Below are positions 53,663-61,724 of a DNA stretch of 64,000 nucleotides, piece by piece. The translations under genes and the position numbers were made by a program. Position 1 is the first letter of the stretch. Each line of letters opens with the position of its first letter. The notes under the pieces were generated by a model. It worked only from the letters and a program-made list of their open reading frames with translations. It was not told the origin of the DNA and ran no database searches. The stretch covers positions 62,001 through 126,000 of the forward strand of contig CACYZY010000006.1 of NCBI GenBank assembly GCA_902779085.1, given 5' to 3'. Source of the DNA: an uncultured Bacteroidales bacterium (lineage in GTDB: Bacteria > Bacteroidota > Bacteroidia > Bacteroidales > Bacteroidaceae).

Positions 53663-55891
53663 ATGAAACGATCCTCGAGAAGCATGATGCTGACTTTGTT
53701 GGTGCTGATTGTAAGCATCACAGCAGGATGGTCGCAAAATGTGCAACCTTATTTGAAAGCCAGTGACCTACCTGATATCCTTTCGTTCCTGCCCCCTCCT
53801 CCTGCAGAGAATTCTCCTCTGTTTGAGGCTGACAAGGCAATACACGATTGGGCAAGAGCACTCCAACCAAGTGAACGTACCCGCAGGGCGATGTTTGATG
53901 GAACGACCAGCGTAAAAAAAATGGCAAAGGCTTTCAGTGGTGCTTTCGGCAAGGAGTTGTCAAAGGAAGCCACTCCAAAGACGATGCATCTGCTGGAACG
54001 CAGTATTGTCACTTTTCGTTTAGCGGCAGAGAAGCCTAAGAATGAGTATATGCGTCTGCGTCCTTATGTATATTTCAATGAGGGAACCTTGATTCCAGAG
54101 GATGAGGAGGAAGAGCGCAATACTGGCTCTTATCCATCTGGGCATACTTCTCGTGGATGGGGAATGGCGCTGGTGTTGGCACAATTGAACCCAGAGCGAC
54201 AAGACACACTGATGTCGTATGGTTATGAATGGGGACAGAGTCGCGTTATTGCCAACTACCACTGGCAGAGCGATGTGGATGCTGCTCGGCTGATGACTTC
54301 TGCCACCTTTGCCCGCCTGCAGGCGTGTGAAGAATATCGAAAGGATTTAGCGGCTGCCTTAGATGAACTTGCTTCATCAGACAAACCTGCTCGATTAGCT
54401 GACGAGCAACTGCTAAGGCAGTGGATCAAGACCATCGCTTCTGATGAATTGGGAGGCCGCAAGCCGATGACTCCCTATGAGGATAAGACAATAAAATATT
54501 TGGCTGAGCAGTTGGAGAAATTGGGCTTAGAACCTGCGTTCAACGGAAGTTGGTATCAACCTTTTGAGATGATTGCTGTTACTGCTAAACCACAAGGTAA
54601 CAAGCTGGCTGTAAGAGGTATGAAGAAAACCGAGTTGCGTTATCCTGATGATGTAGTGGTGTGGACAGCTCGTGCTACAGATAAGGTGGAAATCCCCAAG
54701 GCAGAGTATGTGTTTGTAGGCTTCGGCATCCACGCTCCTGAATATGGTTGGGATGATTATGCTGATATAGATGTGAAAGGCAAGATTGTAATTGCTATGG
54801 TGAACGATCCTGGCTATTATGACAATAAACTTTTCCGTGGCCGCAATATGACCTACTACGGCCGATGGTTGTATAAGTTTGAGGAAGCTCGTCGCCAAGG
54901 GGCAGCAGGGTGTCTTGTGCTGCATAATACCGAAGCGGCAAGTTATGGGTGGCATGTATGTGTGAATGGTCACATGGAGGATAACCTGGCACTCTATAAT
55001 CCTGAAACCCGCAATGCTGATGAACTGGCCATCAAGGGATGGCTCCATGAAGATGGTGCCCGAAAACTCTTTGTTGCTGCGGGTATGAATATGGATGACG
55101 CTCTGGCTGCCGCAAAAAGACCTGGTTTTAAGAGTTTCTCCCTCAAGGCAAAAGGTGACGTAAAGATGGCTGTTACTTATGATATACAGCAGACGCGCAA
55201 TGTGGGTGGTATTTTACGTGGCACAGACAAACCTGATGAGGTGGTGGTAATGAATGCTCATTGGGATCACTTAGGAATAGGCACTCCAGATGAGCGGGGT
55301 GACTCTATCTATAATGGTGCGGCTGATAATGCTTCGGGTGTGGCAGGCGCTTTACTCACAGCTAAGAAATTCAAGGAGTTGCCAGAGGCACCCCGCCGCA
55401 GTGTGCTTTTCCTTTTTCCTTCATCTGAAGAGAGTGGACTCTTTGGCTCGGAGTATTATTGTAACTATCCTGCTATCCCGATGGAAAAGACATCGGCATG
55501 TTTGAATTTCGAAAGTATCGGCCCTGCCGAGCTGACCAGTGACGTGGTGATTTTAGGAGGAGGTGAGACCGACCTTGACCAGTATTATGTAGCGGCAGCA
55601 GCTGCACAGGGGAGAACTATCTTCTTTGATGATGACAATTCAGATGGCTGGTTTTTCCGTTCTGATCATTATAATTTTGTCAAGAAAGGCGTTCCTGCTG
55701 TAGTAGTGGAAAATGGACTCCATCCAGTTGATCCTGGTCGTCCAAATAAATACCCTATGCCTGTCTGGTATCACAAACCATCTGATGAGTATCGCAATGA
55801 CTGGGACCTGAGTGGTACGCTATCGAATGTCAATATGATTTTCAGCGTTGGGCTCTCTCTTTCCAATGCAGAGGAGTTACTGGATAGATAG
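53663..55891 (+). CDS. Secreted acid phosphatase (PAP2, class A) fused to M28 metallopeptidase
   Basis: The 742-residue protein combines two enzymes behind one signal peptide (MLTLLVLIVSITAGWS). Residues about 60-240 have the complete class A acid phosphatase signature: KX6RP in KNEYMRLRP, PSGH in GSYPSGHTSRGW and SRX5HX3D in SRVIANYHWQSD. Residues about 260-735 are an M28 aminopeptidase with a PA-like insert: metal ligands in NAHWDHLG, GAADNASGVAG, SSEESGLFGSEY and the later His in PVWYHKPSDEY. Bacteroidota encode both families singly, but the fusion is unusual. It follows nagA by 21 bp and might be co-transcribed. The target substrates are unknown. Confidence 0.88.
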   Translation: MKRSSRSMMLTLLVLIVSITAGWSQNVQPYLKASDLPDILSFLPPPPAENSPLFEADKAIHDWARALQPSERTRRAMFDGTTSVKKMAKAFSGAFGKELSKEATPKTMHLLERSIVTFRLAAEKPKNEYMRLRPYVYFNEGTLIPEDEEEERNTGSYPSGHTSRGWGMALVLAQLNPERQDTLMSYGYEWGQSRVIANYHWQSDVDAARLMTSATFARLQACEEYRKDLAAALDELASSDKPARLADEQLLRQWIKTIASDELGGRKPMTPYEDKTIKYLAEQLEKLGLEPAFNGSWYQPFEMIAVTAKPQGNKLAVRGMKKTELRYPDDVVVWTARATDKVEIPKAEYVFVGFGIHAPEYGWDDYADIDVKGKIVIAMVNDPGYYDNKLFRGRNMTYYGRWLYKFEEARRQGAAGCLVLHNTEAASYGWHVCVNGHMEDNLALYNPETRNADELAIKGWLHEDGARKLFVAAGMNMDDALAAAKRPGFKSFSLKAKGDVKMAVTYDIQQTRNVGGILRGTDKPDEVVVMNAHWDHLGIGTPDERGDSIYNGAADNASGVAGALLTAKKFKELPEAPRRSVLFLFPSSEESGLFGSEYYCNYPAIPMEKTSACLNFESIGPAELTSDVVILGGGETDLDQYYVAAAAAQGRTIFFDDDNSDGWFFRSDHYNFVKKGVPAVVVENGLHPVDPGRPNKYPMPVWYHKPSDEYRNDWDLSGTLSNVNMIFSVGLSLSNAEELLDR

Positions 55892-55915
55892 AACCTTCGC
55901 GCTAGACTTTTCAAA

Positions 55916-55958
55916 AAGCAAGTGCAGAGTCAAGCTTGCTTGAACTATGCCGAGTCGC
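55916..55958. repeat. Short inverted repeat and GCTTGCT...TGCCGAG segment
   Basis: AAGCAAG (55916-55922) pairs with CTTGCTT (55935-55941). The segment GCTTGCTTGAACTATGCCGAG resembles the inverse of 23650-23668 upstream of the MATE gene, which suggests a dispersed intergenic repeat. Confidence 0.35.
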
Positions 55959-55974
55959 GACGAAATATTGCCGC

Positions 55975-56000
55975 AAAAAAGGCAGGATATAATCCTGCCT
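55975..56000 (-). terminator. Terminator downstream of the tRNA pair
   Basis: AGGCAGGAT and ATCCTGCCT (55980-56000) pair around ATA, with runs of T on both strands, so it can work in both directions; on the minus strand it closes the tRNA-Phe/tRNA-Pro transcript. Confidence 0.85.
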
Positions 56001-56005
56001 TTTTG

Positions 56006-56078
56006 TCGGAAAGAGGCGACTCGAACGCCCGACCCCTACGTCCCGAACGTAGTGCGCTACCAACTGCGCTACTTTCCG
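56006..56078 (-). tRNA. tRNA-Pro (anticodon CGG)
   Basis: The minus strand folds to a cloverleaf: acceptor CGGAAAG/CTTTCCG, D arm GCGCAGTTGGTAGCGC, anticodon stem CTACG/CGTAG with loop TTCGGGA (CGG at 56043-56045), T arm GGGCG TTCGAGT CGCCT, discriminator A. CCA is not encoded. Confidence 0.95.
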
Positions 56079-56095
56079 AAACTCATTTATGGAAG

Positions 56096-56168
56096 TGGTG
56101 TCACCAGGAATCGAACCGGGGACACAAGGATTTTCAGTCCTTTGCTCTACCAACTGAGCTATGACACC
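56096..56168 (-). tRNA. tRNA-Phe (anticodon GAA)
   Basis: The minus strand folds to a cloverleaf: acceptor GGTGTCA/TGACACC, D arm GCTCAGTTGGTAGAGC, anticodon stem AAGGA/TCCTT with loop CTGAAAA (GAA at 56133-56135), T arm CCCGG TTCGATT CCTGG, discriminator A. It is 17 bp upstream of tRNA-Pro on the same strand. Confidence 0.96.
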
Positions 56169-56234
56169 ATTGTCTAAAAAGCGAGTGCAAAGTTAAAGAG
56201 TTTTTTCGATACGGCAAACGAGATAGACAAAAAA

Positions 56235-56266
56235 TTTGCTTTTAATCAAACTTTACTGTATCTTCG
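56235..56266 (+). promoter_or_regulatory. Promoter of the CvfB-like gene
   Basis: TTTG (56235-56238) and TATCTTCG (56259-56266, one mismatch to TAnnTTTG) are 20 nt apart. The gene starts 16 bp later. Confidence 0.55.
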
Positions 56267-56282
56267 TAAAAAATTAATACTT

Positions 56283-57119
56283 ATGGCTATTGAACTTGGA
56301 AAATTCAACCAACTGGAGATTGTGAAAGAGGTTGATTTCGGACTATATCTGGATGGCGGTGAGGAAGGAGAAATCCTGCTCCCTGCACGTTATGTGCCCT
56401 ATAACTATGAGATAGGGCAGAAGATTGACGTGTTCATCTACCTAGATAATGAAGAACGATTGGTGGCAACCACCCTAAAGCCCTATGTACAGGTGGGTGA
56501 GTTTGCTTATTTGCAAGTTTCGTGGGTAAACCAATATGGTGCTTTTCTGGATTGGGGACTGATGAAAGATTTATTTTGTCCTTTCCGTGAACAAAAACGT
56601 AAAATGGAGGTAGGACGCAGTTATGTCATACATACACATGTTGACCCCGATAGCTTCCGCATCATGGCATCATCGAGGGTAGAGAAGTATCTCTCTACTG
56701 AACGACCTCCATATGCTCCTGATGATGAGGTTGAACTACTGGTGTGGCAACATACCAACATGGGCTACAAGGTCATTATTGATAACAAATACCAAGGACT
56801 TGTTTTTGAAAACCAAGTGTTCAGGGAATTGGAGATTGGTGATCGTCTGAAAGGCTTTATTACACAGGTACGTGAAGATGGTAAAGTGGATGTTGCATTG
56901 CAGCGCTCTGGTCGCCAACAGACACTTGATTTTGCTGATACCTTATTAAAATATATGGAGCGCAATGGTGGACGTTGCTATCTGCACGACAAAAGTCCAG
57001 CTGAAGAAATATACGATCGTTTCAAAGTGAGCAAGAAAGTATTCAAAAAAGCTGTGGGGGATTTGTATAAGAGACGCCTTATTGAAATTACAGATCACGG
57101 CTTAGAGTTGATCAACTAA
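56283..57119 (+). CDS. CvfB/YitL-like S1 RNA-binding protein
   Basis: The 278-residue protein has tandem S1-type RNA-binding domains: one at residues 1-70 (FNQLEIVKEVDFGLYLDGGEEGEILLPARYV), a second at 70-140 (LQVSWVNQYGAFLDWGLMKDLFCPFREQ) and a third near 150-215 (YKVIIDNKYQGLVFENQVF), then a C-terminal winged-helix region (SPAEEIYDRFKVSKKVFKKAVGDLYKR). CvfB of Gram-positive bacteria is an RNA-binding regulator; the function in Bacteroidota is uncharacterised. It lies alone between tRNA-Phe and the glucokinase gene with separate promoters on each side. Confidence 0.88.
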   Translation: MAIELGKFNQLEIVKEVDFGLYLDGGEEGEILLPARYVPYNYEIGQKIDVFIYLDNEERLVATTLKPYVQVGEFAYLQVSWVNQYGAFLDWGLMKDLFCPFREQKRKMEVGRSYVIHTHVDPDSFRIMASSRVEKYLSTERPPYAPDDEVELLVWQHTNMGYKVIIDNKYQGLVFENQVFRELEIGDRLKGFITQVREDGKVDVALQRSGRQQTLDFADTLLKYMERNGGRCYLHDKSPAEEIYDRFKVSKKVFKKAVGDLYKRRLIEITDHGLELIN

Positions 57120-57152
57120 TTCAGAGATATAGTTGTTTTTTTAGCTCAATAT

Positions 57153-57183
57153 TTTGCAGTGTTTTCAAACTTTGCTAAATTTG
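57153..57183 (+). promoter_or_regulatory. Promoter of the ROK glucokinase gene
   Basis: TTTG (57153-57156) and TAAATTTG (57176-57183) are 19 nt apart, a full match. Confidence 0.75.
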
Positions 57184-57223
57184 TGAGCAGAATACTAATT
57201 TTTAACTTTAAAATAATAATATC

Positions 57224-58210
57224 ATGAATTCATCTTTAAAAGTAGAGAAACCCTATGTAGTGGGTATTGATATCGGTGGTACCAACACCGTATTTGGTTT
57301 GGTTGACGCACGTGGTACTGTAGTTGACGTTGACAAGATCAAGACTGGCAAGTACGAGAAGGCTGAAGATTATGTAGATGCTGTTTGCACTGGTCTGGAG
57401 AAATTGATTGAGAAGAACGGTGGTAAAGACAAAGTGAAAGGTATCGGTATCGGTGCTCCTAACGGTAACTATTATACAGGTACTATTGAGTTTGCTCCTA
57501 ACCTTCCTTGGAAGGGTATCATTCCTTTGGCTCGTTTGTTCGAAGAGAGAATTGGCATTCCTACTGCTTTGACTAACGATGCTAACGCTGCAGCTATTGG
57601 TGAAATGACCTATGGTGCAGCTCGTGGTATGAAGAATTTCATCATGATTACTTTGGGTACTGGTGTAGGTAGCGGTATTGTTATCAATGGCCAGATGGTA
57701 TATGGTTGCGATGGTTTCGCTGGCGAGTTGGGTCACGTAACTATCCGTCGTGATGGTCGTCTTTGCGGTTGCGGTCGCAAGGGCTGTCTGGAGGCTTACT
57801 GCTCAGCTACAGGTGTGGCTCGTTCTGCACGTGAAAAATTGGCTCAGAGCACTGAACCAAGTTTGCTGCGCGAGATACCTGTTGATGACATCACTTCTAA
57901 GGATGTATTCGATGCTGCTAAGAAGGGCGATAAGATTGCTAAGGAAATCTTCGAGTTTACTGGCCAGTTACTCGGTGAAGCTTTTGTTGATTTCATTGCA
58001 TTCTGCAGTCCCGAGGCTATTATCCTGTTCGGTGGTTTGGCTCATGCAGGCGATCTGCTCTTCAAACCTATCCAGAAAACAGTTGACGCTAACGTAATGC
58101 CTATCTTCAAGGGCAAGTGCAAACTGTTGATGAGCGAACTGAAGGATGCTGATGCTGCTGTGCTGGGTGCAAGTGCACTGGGCTGGGAGCTGAAGGAACT
58201 CGAAGCTTAA
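57224..58210 (+). CDS. ROK-family glucokinase
   Basis: The 328-residue kinase phosphorylates glucose (or a related sugar) with ATP. Visible features are the phosphate loop VGIDIGGTNTVFGLVD, NDANAAAIGE, LGTGVGSGIVING, the ROK signature with AGELGHVTIRRDGRLCGCGRKGCLE (zinc-binding CxCGxxGC), and FGGLAHAGDLL in the C-terminal adenosine site. Codons are strongly biased to GCT, GGT and CGT as in highly expressed genes. It may feed glucose-6-phosphate to Pgi. A strong terminator at 58235-58262 follows. Confidence 0.93.
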   Translation: MNSSLKVEKPYVVGIDIGGTNTVFGLVDARGTVVDVDKIKTGKYEKAEDYVDAVCTGLEKLIEKNGGKDKVKGIGIGAPNGNYYTGTIEFAPNLPWKGIIPLARLFEERIGIPTALTNDANAAAIGEMTYGAARGMKNFIMITLGTGVGSGIVINGQMVYGCDGFAGELGHVTIRRDGRLCGCGRKGCLEAYCSATGVARSAREKLAQSTEPSLLREIPVDDITSKDVFDAAKKGDKIAKEIFEFTGQLLGEAFVDFIAFCSPEAIILFGGLAHAGDLLFKPIQKTVDANVMPIFKGKCKLLMSELKDADAAVLGASALGWELKELEA

Positions 58211-58234
58211 CTCATATTTCTATAATAGAAAAGA

Positions 58235-58262
58235 GGCGCTACGATTGTAGCGCCCTTTTTTG
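58235..58262 (+). terminator. Rho-independent terminator of the glucokinase gene
   Basis: GGCGCTAC (58235-58242) and GTAGCGCC (58247-58254) pair perfectly with a GATT loop, followed by C and seven T. Confidence 0.92.
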
Positions 58263-58279
58263 TCCAATATATGAGATTT

Positions 58280-58347
58280 ACTCTACTACGGGTAGAGTGG
58301 CTGTCCTCCCGTAGTAGAGCGCCTTTCTTCCCGTAGTAGATTGTTTG
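58280..58347. repeat. Three repeats with a 22-bp period between glucokinase and pepD
   Basis: CCCGTAGTAGA occurs at 58308 and 58330 (22 bp apart), and a more divergent copy at 58286 shares GTAGAG and the GGCTGTC-like tail; ACTCTAC/GTAGAGT at 58280-58298 forms a dyad. The array ends at the pepD stop codon. Confidence 0.75.
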
Positions 58348-59805
58348 TCATTTTTCAGGTACTTGGGCCAATGTAGCCACAAGGAAATCCCAGAACTTAG
58401 GAACACTTGGGATATAGGCACGTTCACCTGGAGTATGAGGGGATTCTAATGTCGGACCAAAAGAAATCATGTCCATCTTTGGATAGATGGCACCAATGAT
58501 TCCACACTCTAATCCAGCATGGATAACCTTCACCAAAGGTTCCTTATCAAATTGTTCTTTGTAGCTCTTACGCATAGCTGCCAAAATAGGAGAATCAACA
58601 TTGGGCTGCCAACCTGAGTAACCTCCACTAGTTTCAGTCTTCAGACCCGCCATGTTGAAACAAGACTCTAAACAGTCAGCCAAGTAATCTTTCATGCTGT
58701 CATTAGAACTACGAGCCAAAATCTTTATAGCCACATTGCCGCCACCGATGTTTACGATAGCCAAGTTAGATGAAGTTTCTACAGTGTCTGGTACAGTAGG
58801 AATCATACGCATGGTCCCATTCTGACAAGCCATGATGACAGCAATAATATTGTCTTGAATCTCTTCTGGTACTTTAGTGGTAGGCGTTTCTGTATCTTCC
58901 ATCTTCAGATAAATATCTTTCTCTATTGGATAGAATTCGGCATTCAGCTGTGCCTCATATTCTTGGATATAGGTATCGAGACCTTCCAAATCGTCTGGGT
59001 TGAATAGCAGTACGGCCTGTGCCTCGCGTGGAATAGCATTACGCATATTGCCTCCACCGAATGAAGCCAATTCGCAGTCGAACTCAATCAGTAGGTCATG
59101 CACTACACGTGCCATTTGTTTGATAGCATTGGCTCGTCCTTCGTTAATTTCCATACCTGAGTGTCCGCCACGCAACCCTTTCAGTATAATTTTCTTGGCA
59201 ATGAAACCAGGAGTGGGGGGGACCTCTTGGTATTGCATTGAGGAAGTAATATCAAGTCCACCAGCACAGCCGATGTAGAGCTCGCCTTCTGACTCAGAGT
59301 CGAGGTTAAGCAGGATGTCACCCTTCAAAGTATCAGGACTGAGTGCGAAAGCACCAAACATGCCAGTCTCCTCGTCCTTGGTAATCAGGGCTTCCAGTGG
59401 ACCGTGTTTAATGTCTTTTGACTCCAATACAGCCATAATAGCTGCAACACCCAAACCATCGTCGGCACCCAAGGTAGTCCCTTTTGCGCGAACCCAGTCA
59501 CCGTCTATCCAAGTCTGAATAGGGTCTTTGGTAAAGTTGTGCTCCACATCAGCCACCTTTTGTGGCACCATATCCATATGGGCTTGCAGCACTACTCCCT
59601 TACGGTTTCCCATACCAGGTGTGGCCGGCTTGCGTATAACTACATTGCCTGCATTGTCGATAAAAGATTCAAGGCCCAGGTTTTTCCCAAAGTTAATTAA
59701 AAATTCACTTACTTGCTCACAGTGTCCTGAAGGACGTGGAATCTGTGTGAGCGCATGGAAGTTTTTCCACACCCCTTGAGGGGCTAAATCCAAGATCGTA
59801 CTCAT
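58348..59805 (-). CDS. pepD: Aminoacyl-histidine dipeptidase (PepD, M20 family)
   Basis: PepD splits dipeptides such as carnosine-type Xaa-His and other small peptides. The 485-residue protein has the M20 metal site: QAHMDMVPQ (His, Asp), GADDGLGVA (bridging Asp), KDEETGMFG (catalytic Glu and metal Glu) and a C-terminal His in ESPHTPGE. The dimerisation domain insertion (about residues 210-390) starts at RGGHSGMEI. Length and motifs match cytosolic Bacteroidales PepD. It is convergent with the glucokinase gene. Upstream DNA (59806-59997) is AT-rich with no clear promoter. Confidence 0.95.
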   Translation of the reverse strand: MSTILDLAPQGVWKNFHALTQIPRPSGHCEQVSEFLINFGKNLGLESFIDNAGNVVIRKPATPGMGNRKGVVLQAHMDMVPQKVADVEHNFTKDPIQTWIDGDWVRAKGTTLGADDGLGVAAIMAVLESKDIKHGPLEALITKDEETGMFGAFALSPDTLKGDILLNLDSESEGELYIGCAGGLDITSSMQYQEVPPTPGFIAKKIILKGLRGGHSGMEINEGRANAIKQMARVVHDLLIEFDCELASFGGGNMRNAIPREAQAVLLFNPDDLEGLDTYIQEYEAQLNAEFYPIEKDIYLKMEDTETPTTKVPEEIQDNIIAVIMACQNGTMRMIPTVPDTVETSSNLAIVNIGGGNVAIKILARSSNDSMKDYLADCLESCFNMAGLKTETSGGYSGWQPNVDSPILAAMRKSYKEQFDKEPLVKVIHAGLECGIIGAIYPKMDMISFGPTLESPHTPGERAYIPSVPKFWDFLVATLAQVPEK

Positions 59806-59997
59806 AGATTAATTGATTATTTTTTTTAAATGATATTCTATTAGTGCGAATTTACTATTTTTATTTATGATTAGTTCACCTTTATCACTTTTTTTTAATA
59901 AAAAGTCAATATCAAAAACAACAAATTCATTTTTTTACTATATTTACGCCAAATTATGTGTTTATTAATCATGTGTTTTATTTAATAGTTAACAACC

Positions 59998-61497
59998 ATG
60001 AATTTCACGAGAAGAAATTTTATGAAAACAGGAGCAGCCGCCGTAGCAGGTTTTACAATTGCTCCTAATGTGATTCTGGGTAAGACCAATGGTCATGTGC
60101 CCCCTAGTGATCAAATTAACATTGCAGGTATCGGTTTCGGTAGCCAAGGTGGTGGTGACTTGCAGAATATTGCAGATCCGGATGCTCCTGTAAAGCGTTC
60201 TGGCGCTGGTAGCATGGCGTATGTACCTCGTCAGCCATACGCAGGTATTCAACCTCAACGTCAGCAGCGTCGTGCTTCTGACAGCATTGTTCAGATGGGT
60301 GATGCAGGTCGTGAGCCTATTCACCACGCAAATATCTATGCGTTGTGCGATGTTGATACTGAGTATGCAGCTCATATCTTCAATGCTTACTACAAGGCTA
60401 AGAGATATACTGATTTCCGTGAAATGATTGAGAAGGAGAAGGATATAGACGGTGTATTGATTGGAACTCCTGACCACACACACGCTATTATTGCTGCAAC
60501 AGCTATGAAAGCGGGTAAGGCTGTGTTCGTTGAGAAGCCGATGGCAAAGACTATCAAAGAAGTTCGCTACTTGGCTGAATTGGCTAAGAAGACCGGTGTT
60601 GTTACTCAGATGGGTAACCAGGGGCACAACATTGAAGGTACCTACCAGACAGTTGAGTGGATCCGTAGTGGTGTTATCGGTAACGTTTCAGAGGTTCACA
60701 TGTGGTCAAACCGTCCTATGTGGAGACAAGGTTACTTTGAGCGCCCTGCAGGACAGGCTATTCCTCAAAATCTGGATTATGACTTGTGGTTAGGCCCAGC
60801 TCCTGAGAAGCCTTATAACCCAGCTGTGCTGCACTTCTCTTGGCGTGGTCTGTGGGACTATGGTACGGGTGCTATGGGTGATATGGGTGCACACACCTTC
60901 GATGCTCCTATCTGGGCATTAGGACTGGGAATGCCTGATAAAATCATGGCTACTACCACTCCTTATAATAATGAGTTTTTACCACAGGCAGAGGCTGTGA
61001 AGTATCACTTCCCAGCTCGTGAGGTTGATTCATTGGATGGCAAGAAGAAGATCAAGATGCCTGAATGTGTTGTTACTTGGACCGACGGTGGTATCAAGCC
61101 ATATCGTCCATTTGAACTGGAGAATGGTCGTGCTCTACGCGAGTGCCTCTATGTGGGTGACAAGGGTATGATGATGCATGGTACTCACGGTGCAAGTCCT
61201 GAGCTTGTCCCTAATCGTCCTAATTTCAAGGAACCAGCTAAAGTGCTCACTCGTCCGAAGAACATTTACGTTGATTGGGTTGAGGCTATCAAGGAAGGTC
61301 GCAAGGCTGCCAACGACTTCGAGATCTCTGCTAAGTTGACTGAAATCATGTTGCTGACCAATATTGCTGTTGCTGCTCAAAATACCAACATTACCTTGGA
61401 ATATGATGCTGCTAACATGCGTATCACCAACCTTGAGGAAGCTAACAACTACTTCCACTACGAATATCGTAAAGGTTGGGAACTTCCAGCAATCTAA
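59998..61497 (+). CDS. Gfo/Idh/MocA-family oxidoreductase with Tat signal (copy 1)
   Basis: The 499-residue protein has a twin-arginine signal (MNFTRRNFMKTGAAAVAGFTI), then a Rossmann domain (INIAGIGFGSQGG), the catalytic EKPMAKT motif and GNQGHNIEGTYQTVEWIRSG typical of glycoside-processing dehydrogenases. Such secreted Bacteroidales proteins often act on oligosaccharides by an oxidation-elimination route (GH109-like). It is a close paralog of the gene at 61725: most of the mature sequence, including PHTFDAPIWALGLGMPDKI-type stretches, is shared. The DNA between carries a terminator at 61518-61551. Codons are biased like highly expressed genes. Confidence 0.9.
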   Translation: MNFTRRNFMKTGAAAVAGFTIAPNVILGKTNGHVPPSDQINIAGIGFGSQGGGDLQNIADPDAPVKRSGAGSMAYVPRQPYAGIQPQRQQRRASDSIVQMGDAGREPIHHANIYALCDVDTEYAAHIFNAYYKAKRYTDFREMIEKEKDIDGVLIGTPDHTHAIIAATAMKAGKAVFVEKPMAKTIKEVRYLAELAKKTGVVTQMGNQGHNIEGTYQTVEWIRSGVIGNVSEVHMWSNRPMWRQGYFERPAGQAIPQNLDYDLWLGPAPEKPYNPAVLHFSWRGLWDYGTGAMGDMGAHTFDAPIWALGLGMPDKIMATTTPYNNEFLPQAEAVKYHFPAREVDSLDGKKKIKMPECVVTWTDGGIKPYRPFELENGRALRECLYVGDKGMMMHGTHGASPELVPNRPNFKEPAKVLTRPKNIYVDWVEAIKEGRKAANDFEISAKLTEIMLLTNIAVAAQNTNITLEYDAANMRITNLEEANNYFHYEYRKGWELPAI

Positions 61498-61517
61498 ATC
61501 ATTGATTTTTAATCGTT

Positions 61518-61551
61518 ACTGCCTCTCTTTTGAAAGGGAGGCAGTTTTTTT
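61518..61551 (+). terminator. Rho-independent terminator of oxidoreductase copy 1
   Basis: ACTGCCTC (61518-61525) pairs with GAGGCAGT (61538-61545), extended by CTTT/AAAG, followed by a run of seven T. Confidence 0.9.
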
Positions 61552-61724
61552 ATATAATAATGGATTATTCAACATGCTTTAAGGCAGTAAAGGCTTTTTA
61601 CTTTTTTGAGGATCTTTTTTAGTTAAATATCGAAGAAAAAGCATAACGTATTAAAATAATTCTTATATTTACACGGAATTTTACCTTTAAAGAATCATTG
61701 TTTCATTTAATATATAGAATTATT

